Source: Pseudomonadota bacterium (GTDB lineage Bacteria; Pseudomonadota; Gammaproteobacteria; Burkholderiales; Thiobacillaceae). From it: a stretch of DNA of 51,829 nt. Numbering within the stretch: the first letter of the stretch is position 1; every line of letters starts with the position of its first letter. The notes beneath the pieces were generated by a model. That model was not told the origin of the DNA, did not search any database, and saw nothing but the letters and a program-made list of their open reading frames with translations. Location of the stretch: assembly GCA_021802945.1 (NCBI GenBank), contig JAJZRE010000007.1, positions 1 to 51,829 on the forward strand, written 5' to 3'. This document shows, in pieces, positions 1 to 8,636 of this stretch. Both the position numbers and the translations under genes were made by a program.

Positions 1-895
1 AGATCTTCAGCTGCGCCTCGTAGAGTTCCTTCTCGTCGGTCACGCTGGCGGCTTCCTCGATGCGGTCGGCGTCGTACAGGATCACGCCGAGGTAGCGGAT
101 GCGGCCGACGCAGGATTCCGAGCACACGGTGGGCTGGCCCGCCTCGATGCGCGGATAGCAGAAGATGCACTTTTCCGCCTTGCCGCTCTTCCAGTTGAAA
201 TAGATCTTCTTGTAGGGGCAGCCCGAGATGCACATGCGCCAGCCGCGGCACTTGTCCTGGTCGACCAGCACGATGCCGTCTTCCTCGCGCTTGTAGATCG
301 ATCCGGAGGGGCAGGAGGCGACGCAGGTCGGGTTGAGGCAGTGCTCGCACAGGCGCGGCAGATACATCAGGAAGGTGTTCTCGAAGGTCGAGTGCATTTC
401 CTTCTGCACGTTGTCGAAGTTCTTGTCGCGGCCGCGCGAGGAAAACTCGCCGCCGAGGTCGTCCTCCCAGTTGGGGCCCCAGTGGATCTTGTCCATCTTC
501 TCGCCGGTGATCGCGGAGATCGGGCGCGCGGTGGGCGGCGTCTCGGACAGCGGCGCCTTCTGCAGGTGCTGGTAGTCGTAAGTGAAGGGCTCGTAGTAGT
601 CGTCGATCTCCGGCAGGTTGGGGTTGCCGAAGATGTTGGCGAGGATTTTCAGGCGGCTGCCCTGGCGCGGCTCGAGCTTGCCGTCGCCCTTGAGCTTCCA
701 GCCGCCGTTCCAGATGTCCTGGTTTTCCCACTGCTTGGGATAGCCGATGCCGGGCTTCGACTCGACGTTGTTGAACCAGACGTATTCCATGCCTTCGCGC
801 GAGGTCCACACGTTCTTGCAGGTGATCGAGCAGGTATGGCAGCCGATGCACTTGTCGAGGTTCAGCACCATGGCAATTTGCGCACGCACTTTCAT
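1..895 (-). CDS. narH: Respiratory nitrate reductase beta subunit (NarH), 3' end outside the window
   Basis: NarH is the iron-sulfur electron-transfer subunit of the membrane-bound nitrate reductase, passing electrons from NarI to NarG on the cytoplasmic face. The first 298 codons are present. The N-terminus shows a ferredoxin-type cluster with Cys16, Cys19, Cys22 and Cys26 (CIGCHTC then TCKN). Further in come CEHCLNPTC with ASCPSG, and then CRGWRMCISGCPYKK, where Trp replaces one Cys, the mark of the NarH 3Fe-4S cluster. The start at 895 has a good AAGGAG ribosome site. It lies 137 bases downstream of narG on the same strand. The frame is still open at base 1, so the C-terminal third is missing only because the window ends. 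Confidence 0.97.
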   Translation of the reverse strand, partial: MKVRAQIAMVLNLDKCIGCHTCSITCKNVWTSREGMEYVWFNNVESKPGIGYPKQWENQDIWNGGWKLKGDGKLEPRQGSRLKILANIFGNPNLPEIDDYYEPFTYDYQHLQKAPLSETPPTARPISAITGEKMDKIHWGPNWEDDLGGEFSSRGRDKNFDNVQKEMHSTFENTFLMYLPRLCEHCLNPTCVASCPSGSIYKREEDGIVLVDQDKCRGWRMCISGCPYKKIYFNWKSGKAEKCIFCYPRIEAGQPTVCSESCVGRIRYLGVILYDADRIEEAASVTDEKELYEAQLKI

Positions 896-914
896 GTTGT
901 AACTCCTTGCCTGA

Positions 915-933
915 CAGGGGCGATGTGCCCCTG
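915..933. repeat. Short hairpin just upstream of the narH ribosome site
   Basis: A perfect 7-bp inverted repeat, CAGGGGC / GCCCCTG, with a 5-base loop. On the minus strand it sits between the terminator-like hairpin at 941-973 and the narH ribosome binding site near 900, so in the mRNA it would fold immediately 5' of the narH start. It could stabilise a processed narH transcript; this is inference from position only. Confidence 0.45.
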
Positions 934-940
934 TGCGTTT

Positions 941-973
941 TTAAAAACCCCGCGCCGGAGAGTGTGGCGCGGG
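941..973 (-). terminator. Terminator-like hairpin between narG and narH
   Basis: Read on the minus strand (the direction of nar transcription): an 8-bp stem CCCGCGCC / GGCGCGGG with a 9-base loop, followed by G and a run of five T. That is the form of an intrinsic terminator, placed in the 137-bp gap between the narG stop and the narH start. Since NarG and NarH are made in equal amounts, it is more likely a partial terminator or a 3'-end stabiliser for narK1K2G mRNA than a full stop. Confidence 0.55.
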
Positions 974-1032
974 TGAGGGCATGGGGGAGATCGTTACCCT
1001 CGAAACTTTTCTTCCTGGAATCGGCCAGGTGC

Positions 1033-4000
1033 TCAGCGCTCGACCAGCGGACCCTCCATCCAGTCCACTTTCTTCATCTTGCGCACGATCACGTACTCGT
1101 CGCGGTTGGATCCCACCGTGCCGTAGTAGTTGAATCCGTAGGCCAGCTGCGCGTAGCCGCCGATCATGTGCGTGGGCTTGGTGATGGTGCGCGTCACCGA
1201 GTTGTGGATGCCGCCGCGGAATCCGCTCACCTCGGCGCCCGGCACGTTGATGATCTTTTCCTGCGCGTGGTACATCAGGCACATGCCCTTGGGCACGCGC
1301 TGGCTGACCACGACGCGCGCCGTGAGCGTGCCGTTGACGTTGAACACCTCGACCCAGTCGTTGTCGACCAGCCCGGCCTCTTTCGCCTCGATCTCCGACA
1401 CCCAGACGTGGGGACCGCCGCGCGACAGGGTGAGCATCCTGAGGTTGTCGGTGTAGGTGCTGTGGATGCCCCACTTCTGGTGCGGGGTGATCCAGTTGAG
1501 CACCAGCTCGTGGTGGCCGTTCGGTTTTTTACCCAGCATCGGCGCGATGGTCTTGGTGTCGACCGGCGGCTTGTACACGCACAGGCCCTCGCCGAAATCC
1601 AGCATCCACGGGTGGTCCTGATAGAACTGCTGGCGGCCGGTGAGGGTGCGCCAGGGAATCAGCTCGTGCACGTTGGTGTAGCCGGCGTTGTACGACACGT
1701 GCTCGGACTCCAGCCCCGACCAGGTGGGCGAGGAAATGATTTTCCTCGGCTGCGCCACGACGTCGCGGAAGCGGATCTTGTCGTCCTCGCGCGGGATCGC
1801 CAGGTGGGTGTGGTCGCGTCCGGTGATTTTCGACAGCGCTTCCCACGCCTTCACCGCGACCTGGCCGTTGGTTTCCGGCGCCAGCATGAGGATGACCTCG
1901 CAGGCGTCGATGGCCGAGTCGATCTTCGGCAGGCCCTTGGCCACGCCGTCTTCGGTGACGGTGTAATTCAGTTCCGCCAGCTGCCGCACTTCGTCTTCGG
2001 TGTTCCAGCTGATGCCCTTGCCGCCGTTGCCGATCTTGGTCATCAAGGGGCCGAGCGCGGTGAACTTCCTGTAGGTGTCCCCGTAGTCGCGCGTCACCAC
2101 CGTCATGGTCGGCATGGTCTTGCCCGGGATGGCATCGACCTCGCCCTTCTTCCAGTCGCGCACGCCCAGGCTCTGGCCCAGTTCGGACGGCGTGTCGTGC
2201 ATCAGCGGGGTCAGGACCAGGTCCTTCCGCGTGCCGAGATGGGTGGCCGCGAGTTCGGAGAACTTCTTCGCGATGGTCTTGTAGATTTCCCAGTCGGACT
2301 TCGACTCCCACAGCGGCTGCACGGCTTCGCTCAGCGGGTGGATGAAGGGGTGCATGTCCGAGGTGTTGAGGTCGTCCTTCTCGTACCAGGTGGCCGACGG
2401 CAGCACGATGTCGGAATAGAGACACGTGGTCGACATGCGGAAGTCGAGCGTCACCAGCAGGTCGAGCTTGCCTTCGGCGCCCTTGTCGTGCCACACCACT
2501 TCCTTCGGCCTGGCCTCGCCGAGTTCCCCGAGGTCCGGCCCCAGCACCGCGTTCTGCGTGCCCAGGAGATACTTGAGGAAATATTCGTGGCCCTTGCCGG
2601 ACGAGCCCAGAAGATTCGAGCGCCACACGAACAGGTTGCGCGGGAAGTTCTTCGGGTTGTCCGGGTCCTCGCAGGAGAACTTGAGCGCGCCGCTCCTGAT
2701 CTGCTCGACCGCGTACTTGACCGGGTCGATGCCCGCGGCGTCGGCGGCTTTGGTGATCTCCAGCGGGTTGGTTTCCAGCTGCGGGGCGGACGGCAGCCAG
2801 CCCATGCGCTCGGCGCGCACGTTGAAATCGATCAGCCGGTAGTCGCCCAGGTTCTTGTTCGCGGTGGGCGACAGGATTTCCGCGGCGGCCAGCTTCTCGT
2901 GGCGCCACTGGCTGGTGTGGGCATAGAAGAAGGAGGTGGAGTTCATCTGCCGCGACGGGCGGTGCCAGTCGAGGCCGAAGGCCAGCGGCGCCCAGCCGGT
3001 CTGCGGGCGCAGTTTTTCCTGGCCCACGTAGTGCGCCCAGCCGCCGCCCGACTGGCCGATGCAGCCGCACATCGTCAAGAGGTTGATGATGCCGCGGTAG
3101 ATCATGTCGTTGTGGTACCAGTGGTTCAGCGCGGCGCCGAGGATGACCATGGACTTGCCGTGGGTCTTGTCGGCGTTGTCGGCGAACTCGCGCGCCACCG
3201 TGATGATGTCGGCGCGCGGCACGCCGCAGTGCTTCTCGGCCCAGGCCGGGGTGTAGGGCACGTCGTCGTCGTAGCTGGTCGGGATGTTCGGTCCGCCGAG
3301 GCCGCGGTCGACGCCGTAGTTGGCGAGCGTCAGGTCGTAGACGGTGGCGACGCGCACATCCTTGCCGCCGATGCTGATCACCTTGACCGGCAGGTTGCGG
3401 GGGAGCAGTTCGTCGTGATCGCCGCCGAAGTAGGGCAGCGCCACCTCGGCAACTTCGTCGTGGCTACCGAGCAGGGTGAGTTGCGGCTTCACGTCCTTGC
3501 CGGAATAGCCGTCGCGCATCTCCAGGTTCCACGCGCCCGACTGGCCCCAGCGGAAACCGATGGAGCCGTTGGGCGCCACGAGGTAGCCGGTGTTCTCGTC
3601 GTAGACCACCGTCTTCCACTCGGGGTTGTTGTCCTGCCCCATGTTGCCGCTGAGGTCGGAGGCGCGCAGGTAGCGGTCGGCGATCAGCGTGCCTTCGTGC
3701 TCCTTCAGCATCACCAGCATCGGCATGTCGTTGTACTGGCGGCAGTAGGAATCGAAATATTCGCTGCGGTTCCTGACGTGGAACTCGGACAGGATCACGT
3801 GGCCCATCGCCAGCGCCAGCGCGGCATCGGTGCCCTGCTTGGGCGCCAGCCAGATGTCGCCGAACTTGACCATTTCGCCGAAGTCGGAGGACACCGCGAC
3901 CGTCTTGGTGCCCTTGTAGCGCACCTCGGTGTAGAAGTGGGCGTCGGGGGTGCGGGTCTGCGGCACGTTGGAGCCCCACACCATCAGATAGGTCGAGTTG

Positions 4001-4731
4001 TACCAGTCGGCCGACTCCGGAACGTCGGTCTGCTCGCCCCACACCTGGGGGCTGGAGGGCGGCAGGTCGCAGTACCAGTCGTAGAAGGAACCGCAGACGC
4101 CGCCGATCAGCGACATGTAGCGGCTGCCTGCCGCATAGCTCACCATCGACATGGCGGGAATCGGCGAGAAGCCGTAGATGCGGTCGGGGCCGAATTCCTT
4201 GATGGTGAAGACGTTGGCGGCGGCGATCATTTCCGTCACCTCGTCCCACTTGGCGCGCACGAATCCGCCCTGGCCGCGGATCGACTTGTAGCGCTTCGCC
4301 TTCTCGGGATTCTGGCTGATCGATTTCCAGGCCGCCACCGGGTCCATCGTCTTCCGCGCCTCGCGCCACATCTCCATCAGGCGGCCGCGGATCAGTGGGT
4401 ATTTCACGCGCTGGGCCGAGTACACGTACCAGGAATAGCTGGCGCCGCGCGGGCAGCCGCGCGGCTCGTGGTTGGGCAGGTCGGGCCGGGTGCGCGGGTA
4501 GTCGGTCTGCTGGATCTCCCAGGTGATCAGGCCGTTCTTGACGAAGATCTTCCAGCTGCACGACCCGGTACAGTTCACCCCATGGGTGGAGCGCACCACC
4601 TTGTCCTGCTGCCAGCGGCTGCGATAGGCGTTTTCCCAGCTGCGGTCTTCGTCACTGACGACGCCGTGGCCGTTGGAATATTCGGCGAGGGTCTTCTTGA
4701 AGAAGGTCAGTCGGTCGAGGAAGTGACTCAT
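1033..4731 (-). CDS. narG: Respiratory nitrate reductase alpha subunit (NarG)
   Basis: Catalytic molybdenum subunit that reduces nitrate to nitrite in the cytoplasm, anchored by NarI. 1232 aa, the usual length for NarG. His50, Cys54, Cys58 and Cys93 form the FS0 cluster site (HGVNCTGSC then RGC), and Asp222 in WYCDLPP is in the position of the molybdenum ligand; these numbers match those known for E. coli NarG. The segment WGSNVPQTRTPDAHF is a family hallmark. No twin-arginine signal of the exported type is present, consistent with a cytoplasmic Nar rather than an archaeal-type outward-facing enzyme. AGGAG lies 9 bases before the ATG. The gene follows narK2 by 101 bp. Confidence 0.98.
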   Translation of the reverse strand: MSHFLDRLTFFKKTLAEYSNGHGVVSDEDRSWENAYRSRWQQDKVVRSTHGVNCTGSCSWKIFVKNGLITWEIQQTDYPRTRPDLPNHEPRGCPRGASYSWYVYSAQRVKYPLIRGRLMEMWREARKTMDPVAAWKSISQNPEKAKRYKSIRGQGGFVRAKWDEVTEMIAAANVFTIKEFGPDRIYGFSPIPAMSMVSYAAGSRYMSLIGGVCGSFYDWYCDLPPSSPQVWGEQTDVPESADWYNSTYLMVWGSNVPQTRTPDAHFYTEVRYKGTKTVAVSSDFGEMVKFGDIWLAPKQGTDAALALAMGHVILSEFHVRNRSEYFDSYCRQYNDMPMLVMLKEHEGTLIADRYLRASDLSGNMGQDNNPEWKTVVYDENTGYLVAPNGSIGFRWGQSGAWNLEMRDGYSGKDVKPQLTLLGSHDEVAEVALPYFGGDHDELLPRNLPVKVISIGGKDVRVATVYDLTLANYGVDRGLGGPNIPTSYDDDVPYTPAWAEKHCGVPRADIITVAREFADNADKTHGKSMVILGAALNHWYHNDMIYRGIINLLTMCGCIGQSGGGWAHYVGQEKLRPQTGWAPLAFGLDWHRPSRQMNSTSFFYAHTSQWRHEKLAAAEILSPTANKNLGDYRLIDFNVRAERMGWLPSAPQLETNPLEITKAADAAGIDPVKYAVEQIRSGALKFSCEDPDNPKNFPRNLFVWRSNLLGSSGKGHEYFLKYLLGTQNAVLGPDLGELGEARPKEVVWHDKGAEGKLDLLVTLDFRMSTTCLYSDIVLPSATWYEKDDLNTSDMHPFIHPLSEAVQPLWESKSDWEIYKTIAKKFSELAATHLGTRKDLVLTPLMHDTPSELGQSLGVRDWKKGEVDAIPGKTMPTMTVVTRDYGDTYRKFTALGPLMTKIGNGGKGISWNTEDEVRQLAELNYTVTEDGVAKGLPKIDSAIDACEVILMLAPETNGQVAVKAWEALSKITGRDHTHLAIPREDDKIRFRDVVAQPRKIISSPTWSGLESEHVSYNAGYTNVHELIPWRTLTGRQQFYQDHPWMLDFGEGLCVYKPPVDTKTIAPMLGKKPNGHHELVLNWITPHQKWGIHSTYTDNLRMLTLSRGGPHVWVSEIEAKEAGLVDNDWVEVFNVNGTLTARVVVSQRVPKGMCLMYHAQEKIINVPGAEVSGFRGGIHNSVTRTITKPTHMIGGYAQLAYGFNYYGTVGSNRDEYVIVRKMKKVDWMEGPLVER

Positions 4732-4761
4732 GTTGTTTAACTCCTATTCAAATTCGTCTTG

Positions 4762-4822
4762 TCCGCGAAGGAAAAGCGGGAAAGTCGTGCATGTCCTCGT
4801 GTTTCTTCGCGCACTTCGCGGA
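4762..4822. repeat. Inverted repeat between narK2 and narG
   Basis: Perfect 9-bp arms TCCGCGAAG (4762-4770) and CTTCGCGGA (4814-4822) separated by 43 bases, in the 101-bp gap between the narK2 stop and the narG start. No T-run follows on the minus strand. It may close the leader of narG into a stem-loop; function unknown. Confidence 0.35.
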
Positions 4823-4832
4823 TGAAAAGCAT

Positions 4833-6443
4833 TCATGGATTCTTGACGTAGGCGTTCTTGCGCAGGTAGAACCACCAGTTCAGCACCAGGCACACGGCGT
4901 AGAAGATGGCGAAGCCGTACATGGCGTTTTCCGGCGTGCCGGCCTTGATCTGGTTCTTGATCACCTCGGGGGCGATGAATGAACCATAGGCGGCAACGGC
5001 GGAAGTCCAACCCAGGACCGGGCCGGCCTGCACGCGGTCGAAGATCACGCCGACGGTGCGGAAGGTGGACCCGTTGCCGATGCCGGTGGCGGCGAACAGC
5101 ACCACGAACACCAGCAGGAACTGGGTGAAGTAGACCTCGGGCGTGGCCGAATGGTAGGCCTGCATCAGGATCCAGCCGGCGTAGACCGAGGCGGCGACCA
5201 TCACCGCCGAAATGATCTGGGTGACGATGGAGCCGCCGACCTTGTCGGACACCCAGCCGCCCACCGGACGGATCAGCGCGCCGACGAAGGGGCCGATCCA
5301 CGCGTACTGCAAGGCGGAGGGGGCATGCGGGTTTTTCACGTGCGTCCACACGCCGGTCGCGGCATCAAGGACATGGCTGTTGCCGAAGATGACGGTGATC
5401 GACAGCGGCAGCGCCATCGAGAAGCCGATGAACGAACCGAAGGTGACGAGGTAGAGCGCCGTCATCGACCAGGTGTGCCTGTTCCTGAAGATGGCGAACT
5501 GCTTGGCGATGTTCTCCTTCATCGGGCCGAAGGCGGCGAGCCTCAGGATCACCAGCGTGGCGACGATGATGAGCGGCATGGCCACCCACATGTTGAGCAC
5601 GCCCAGTCCGGTCGGCGCCGGCAGGTAGAGGTAGAGGCCGCCGATGGCGGGGATGAATATCAGGGTGTAGAGCCAGGTGACCTTGATGAAGGCTGCGAAC
5701 GTATTGCCGGCATCCGGCGAGACCGGCAGCAGGTTGCTCATGCCGAACCAGGCGAGGATGCCGAGCGGCACCAGCGACAGCACCCAGGTCAGGCCGGCGT
5801 TCTGGATGTAGGTCGGGGTGCCGGCGAGGATCTTGCCGAAGATCCAGCCGCTGTCCTTCACCAGGGTCATCGGCTCGCCGCCCAGGGCGCCGAACACGCT
5901 GACCGTCATCACCAGCGGGATGAGGATCTGCATGGTGGTGACGCCGAAGTTGCCGAGCCCGGCGTTGATGCCCAGCGCGGTGCCCTGCAGGCGCTTGGGG
6001 AAGAAGGTGCTGATGTTGGACATCGAGCTGGCGAAGTTGCCGCCGCCGACGCCCGACCACAGCGCCATCAGCTGGAATGTCCACAATGGCCAGTCGGGGT
6101 GCTGCAGGACGATGCCGGTGCCGATGGCGGGGGCCAGCAGCATCGAAGTGGTGAGGAAGATGACGTTGCGCCCGCCCGCCAGCCGGATGAAGAAGGAGGA
6201 GGGGATGCGCATCGTCGCCCCGGCGAGCCCCGAGATCGCGGTCAGCGTGAACAGCTCGTCCTGGCTGAAGGGGAAGCCCAGGTTGGACATCTGCACCGTG
6301 ATGATGCCCCACATCAGCCACACGGCGAAGCCGCACAGCAGGGCGGGTACCGAGATCCACAGGTTGCGGTAGGCAATCTTCTTGCCGGTCGTTTCCCAGA
6401 AGGTCGGGTCTTCCGGGTTCCATTCCTTGATATTGGTGGGCAT
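4833..6443 (-). CDS. narK2: NarK2-type nitrate/nitrite transporter
   Basis: Major-facilitator nitrate/nitrite porter, 536 aa, with about 12 membrane segments visible as hydrophobic runs from residue 28 to the end. The long N-terminal segment (MPTNIKEWNPEDPTFWETTG), the loop segment GGNFASSMSNISTFFP and the second-half motif GNGSTFRTVGVIF are typical of the NarK2 subtype, generally thought to exchange nitrate for nitrite. It follows narK1 by 28 bp and precedes narG, the usual narK1-narK2-narGHJI order of denitrifying beta- and gammaproteobacteria. The substrate direction is assigned from family knowledge, not from a residue unique to this copy. Confidence 0.93.
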   Translation of the reverse strand: MPTNIKEWNPEDPTFWETTGKKIAYRNLWISVPALLCGFAVWLMWGIITVQMSNLGFPFSQDELFTLTAISGLAGATMRIPSSFFIRLAGGRNVIFLTTSMLLAPAIGTGIVLQHPDWPLWTFQLMALWSGVGGGNFASSMSNISTFFPKRLQGTALGINAGLGNFGVTTMQILIPLVMTVSVFGALGGEPMTLVKDSGWIFGKILAGTPTYIQNAGLTWVLSLVPLGILAWFGMSNLLPVSPDAGNTFAAFIKVTWLYTLIFIPAIGGLYLYLPAPTGLGVLNMWVAMPLIIVATLVILRLAAFGPMKENIAKQFAIFRNRHTWSMTALYLVTFGSFIGFSMALPLSITVIFGNSHVLDAATGVWTHVKNPHAPSALQYAWIGPFVGALIRPVGGWVSDKVGGSIVTQIISAVMVAASVYAGWILMQAYHSATPEVYFTQFLLVFVVLFAATGIGNGSTFRTVGVIFDRVQAGPVLGWTSAVAAYGSFIAPEVIKNQIKAGTPENAMYGFAIFYAVCLVLNWWFYLRKNAYVKNP

Positions 6444-6471
6444 TGATCGCTCCTGTTGGAAAGGTCGAGAG

Positions 6472-7725
6472 TTATTCGAGGGGGTCGGCCGCGGCCGTCT
6501 TGATCATCGGCACCTTGCGCACTTCGGTCAGGTACATCCAGATCAGGGACACCCAGGTGATGCCGTACATCAGCATGAAGATGCCGCTGTTGATGCCGGT
6601 GAGGTCGACGATGGCGCCGAACAGGATGGGCAGGACGAAACCGCCCAGGCCGCCCATCAGGCCGACGATGCCGGAAATGACGCCGATGTTGTCGGGGTAT
6701 TCGTCGGAGATGTACTTGAATACCGAGGCCTTGCCGAAGGCCCAGCACAGGCCCAGCACGAACAGCAGCGCGGTGAAGACCCAGACGTTGAGACCGATAT
6801 GCAGCGCGAATTCACCCTTGGTGGTCTGGATGACCATGTCGGTCTGCGGGTAGGACAGCAGGAACAGGCAGATCCAGGAGATCCACATCACCCACCAGGT
6901 AAGCCTGTGCGCACCGACCCTGTCGGAGATCCAGCCGCCCACAGCGCGCATCACGCCGCCCGGCAGGGAGAAGCAGGCCGCCATCAGCGCGGCGGTCTTG
7001 ATCGAGAAGCCGTACTCGGTGATGAAATACTTGGTCAGCCAGAGCGACAGCGCGACGTAGCCGCCGAACACGATCGAGTAATACTGGGAGAGCTTCCAGA
7101 CGTTGGGATCCTTCAGCGCGGCGAGCTGCTGCCTGAAGGTGATGTGGCTGGGCACGTGATGCGCCGTGTCGGTGTAGGTGAAGATCCAGAACAGGATGGC
7201 CATGATCAGCATGGCCGCCGCATATACATGCGGCACGGACTGCCAGCCGTAGGCGACGACCAGGGAGGGGGCGACGAACTTGGTCAATGCCGCTCCCGAG
7301 TTGCCGGCGCCGAAGATGCCCATGGCGAATCCCTGGCGTTTTTTCGGGTACCAGCGGGCCACATACGCGATCCCCACCGAGAACGATCCGCCGGCCACGC
7401 CCACGAACAGCGCCAGCAGCAGGAAGTGCCAGTATGCGGTGGCATAGCCGATCAGCCAGATCGGGACGACGGTCGCCAGCATCAACACGAAAAAGACGAT
7501 GCGGCCGCCCAGCTTGTCGGTCCACATCCCGAGCGGCAGCCGGATCAGCGACCCCGTCAGCACCGGCGTCGCCACCAGGATGCCGAACTCGGTCTCGTTC
7601 AGGCTCAGCATCTTCTTGATGGGGATGCCGATGATCGCGAACATCATCCATACGGCGAAACAGGCGGTGAAAGCCAGCGTGCTCAGGGTAAGCACGGAAA
7701 TCTGCTTTTGGGTCCGGGTCGCCAT
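6472..7725 (-). CDS. narK1: NarK1-type nitrate transporter
   Basis: Major-facilitator protein of 417 aa and about 12 membrane segments, first gene of the nar operon. NarK1-type proteins are generally nitrate-proton symporters that start nitrate uptake before nitrite export begins. Family marks include GGSFSVGIAYVARWYP (nitrate signature region) and GAGNSGAALTKFVAPSL. The start at 7725 has a strong AAAGGAGG site. Immediately upstream lie a perfect 9-bp inverted repeat and, about 110 bases away, a NarL-type palindrome, so nitrate control of the whole operon is likely. The type I assignment rests on length and on its place before a type II partner. Confidence 0.92.
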   Translation of the reverse strand: MATRTQKQISVLTLSTLAFTACFAVWMMFAIIGIPIKKMLSLNETEFGILVATPVLTGSLIRLPLGMWTDKLGGRIVFFVLMLATVVPIWLIGYATAYWHFLLLALFVGVAGGSFSVGIAYVARWYPKKRQGFAMGIFGAGNSGAALTKFVAPSLVVAYGWQSVPHVYAAAMLIMAILFWIFTYTDTAHHVPSHITFRQQLAALKDPNVWKLSQYYSIVFGGYVALSLWLTKYFITEYGFSIKTAALMAACFSLPGGVMRAVGGWISDRVGAHRLTWWVMWISWICLFLLSYPQTDMVIQTTKGEFALHIGLNVWVFTALLFVLGLCWAFGKASVFKYISDEYPDNIGVISGIVGLMGGLGGFVLPILFGAIVDLTGINSGIFMLMYGITWVSLIWMYLTEVRKVPMIKTAAADPLE

Positions 7726-7743
7726 GATGCCTCCTTTAACGAG

Positions 7744-7767
7744 ATTTCAGATTGCTTTATCTGAAAT
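7744..7767. promoter_or_regulatory. Perfect 9-bp inverted repeat upstream of narK1
   Basis: Arms ATTTCAGAT (7744-7752) and ATCTGAAAT (7759-7767) flank TGCTTT. The repeat ends 18 bases before the narK1 start codon, so it is either an operator overlapping the start of transcription or a stem-loop in the 5' leader. It does not match the FNR consensus TTGAT-N4-ATCAA. Confidence 0.5.
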
Positions 7768-7834
7768 GCTGACCGAAGTGTATGCCTGTGAACGTAGATG
7801 AAAAGGGCGGAATAGCCAGCTCCAGAGGGGGCTT

Positions 7835-7852
7835 CTACCTCCGGGGAGGTAG
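7835..7852. promoter_or_regulatory. NarL-type 7-2-7 binding site
   Basis: CTACCTCC-GG-GGAGGTAG: eight-base arms that are perfect inverted copies with a two-base spacer. NarL binds pairs of TACYYMT-like heptamers in this 7-2-7 arrangement; TACCTCC / GGAGGTA differs from the consensus only at the last position of each arm. The narXL genes are encoded about 10.7 kb away in this window. The site is about 110 bases upstream of narK1 and 250 bases upstream of the cytochrome gene. Confidence 0.6.
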
Positions 7853-7982
7853 TGGGGGTATGGCGGCAAGGCCATGATCTTCAATGGATATTCTGGCGAT
7901 CGACCGGCATGGGCCGGCATGCGGGATATATTGGGGGTAGCACTTCAGACGCGAAGGCCATCCGTCGGAGTAATGTTATATT

Positions 7983-7996
7983 TTGGATCGTGACAA
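7983..7996. promoter_or_regulatory. FNR/DNR-like site upstream of the cytochrome c gene
   Basis: TTGGA-TCGT-GACAA keeps the invariant TTG...CAA ends and the 5-4-5 spacing of FNR/DNR boxes but departs from TTGAT...ATCAA at two inner positions. It lies 106 bases before the start codon of the plus-strand cytochrome gene. A plausible anaerobic activator site, not more. Confidence 0.35.
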
Positions 7997-8101
7997 GGTG
8001 GCCGACCCGCATTGCCGGCCGCCGGCCATGATGCGCGAGCGCCTCGCGCCGCGCACGTTCAGGCTCCGCGACTTTATTAACAGCAGAAAAGGGAACTCAA
8101 C

Positions 8102-8536
8102 ATGAAGAAGACATCACTCCTCCTCGCCGTTTCACTCGCAACCTTGTTGATGAGTGCCTGCGGGAAGCAGGAAAGCGCCCCGCCTGAAGCCGCAGCGCCG
8201 GCGGTGCCTGAAGCGGCCGCACCGGCACCGGCCGCCATGGAAAAGCATGACGAGGCCGCGAACAAGCCTGAAGAGGCCGCGAACGACGTGGGCAAGAAGG
8301 TGTTCGGCGCCGTCTGCTCGATGTGCCATGCGTCCGGCGCGGCGGGCGCGCCGAAGTTCGGCAATAAGGAAGAATGGGGGCCGCGTATCGCCCAGGGCAT
8401 GGACGTCCTGTACAAGCATGCGCTCGAAGGCTTCACCGGCGCAAAAGGCATGATGCCTGCGCGCGGCGGCTCCGCCACGCTCTCGGATGACGATGTGAAG
8501 GCGGCGGTGAACTACATGGTCGATAAAGCGAAATAA
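8102..8536 (+). CDS. Lipoprotein cytochrome c5-type
   Basis: 144-aa small monoheme cytochrome. The N-terminus is a lipoprotein signal (LLMSAC, lipidation at Cys20), followed by a flexible Ala/Pro/Glu-rich linker (about residues 24-60) and a c5-like domain with the heme site CSMCH and a distal methionine likely in MMPARGG. This suggests a membrane-tethered electron carrier in the periplasm. It is divergent from narK1 and faces the end of the nos operon, so it may donate electrons to periplasmic denitrification enzymes such as NosZ; the partner is inferred from location. A strong terminator follows it. GGGAAC is the only weak ribosome site before the start. Confidence 0.88.
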   Translation: MKKTSLLLAVSLATLLMSACGKQESAPPEAAAPAVPEAAAPAPAAMEKHDEAANKPEEAANDVGKKVFGAVCSMCHASGAAGAPKFGNKEEWGPRIAQGMDVLYKHALEGFTGAKGMMPARGGSATLSDDDVKAAVNYMVDKAK

Positions 8537-8575
8537 ATGCCGGGCCCGGGCAATCGGGCGTGCGTGGAAAAGGTG

Positions 8576-8603
8576 CGGGGGAGATCGGATCTCCCCCGTT
8601 TTT
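8576..8603 (+). terminator. Intrinsic terminator between the cytochrome gene and the nos operon end
   Basis: A 10-bp perfect stem CGGGGGAGAT / ATCTCCCCCG with a 3-base loop and a TTTTT tail on the plus strand. It lies between two convergent genes (cytochrome c ending at 8536, NosL-like gene ending at 8637). On the minus strand the stem is followed by GCACCTTTTCC, so it may work in both directions. Confidence 0.85.
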
Positions 8604-8636
8604 CTGGTTCGACCTCTTGCGCCCGGCCTGCGCGTG

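Larger units (their letters stand above)
7726..8101. promoter_or_regulatory. Divergent control region between narK1 and the cytochrome c gene
   Basis: A 376-bp gene-free stretch separating divergently transcribed narK1 (minus) and the cytochrome c lipoprotein (plus). It holds a 9-bp inverted repeat near narK1, a NarL-type 7-2-7 palindrome and an FNR/DNR-like 5-4-5 site, listed separately. A direct repeat CCGGCATG occurs twice around 7908-7922. No convincing -35/-10 pair was fixed by eye. Confidence 0.7.

Noticed and set aside
341-976. Plus-strand frame over the narH start
   Set aside because: Shadow of narH, which has all cluster cysteines.
907-4740. Very long plus-strand open frame opposite narG (1277 codons)
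   Set aside because: It is the antisense shadow of a GC-rich gene; the sequence is His/Arg/Val rich without domains, and NarG on the other strand is certain.
4833-7725. NarK1-NarK2 fusion
   Set aside because: There is a stop and a fresh start with a 28-base gap; they are two genes.
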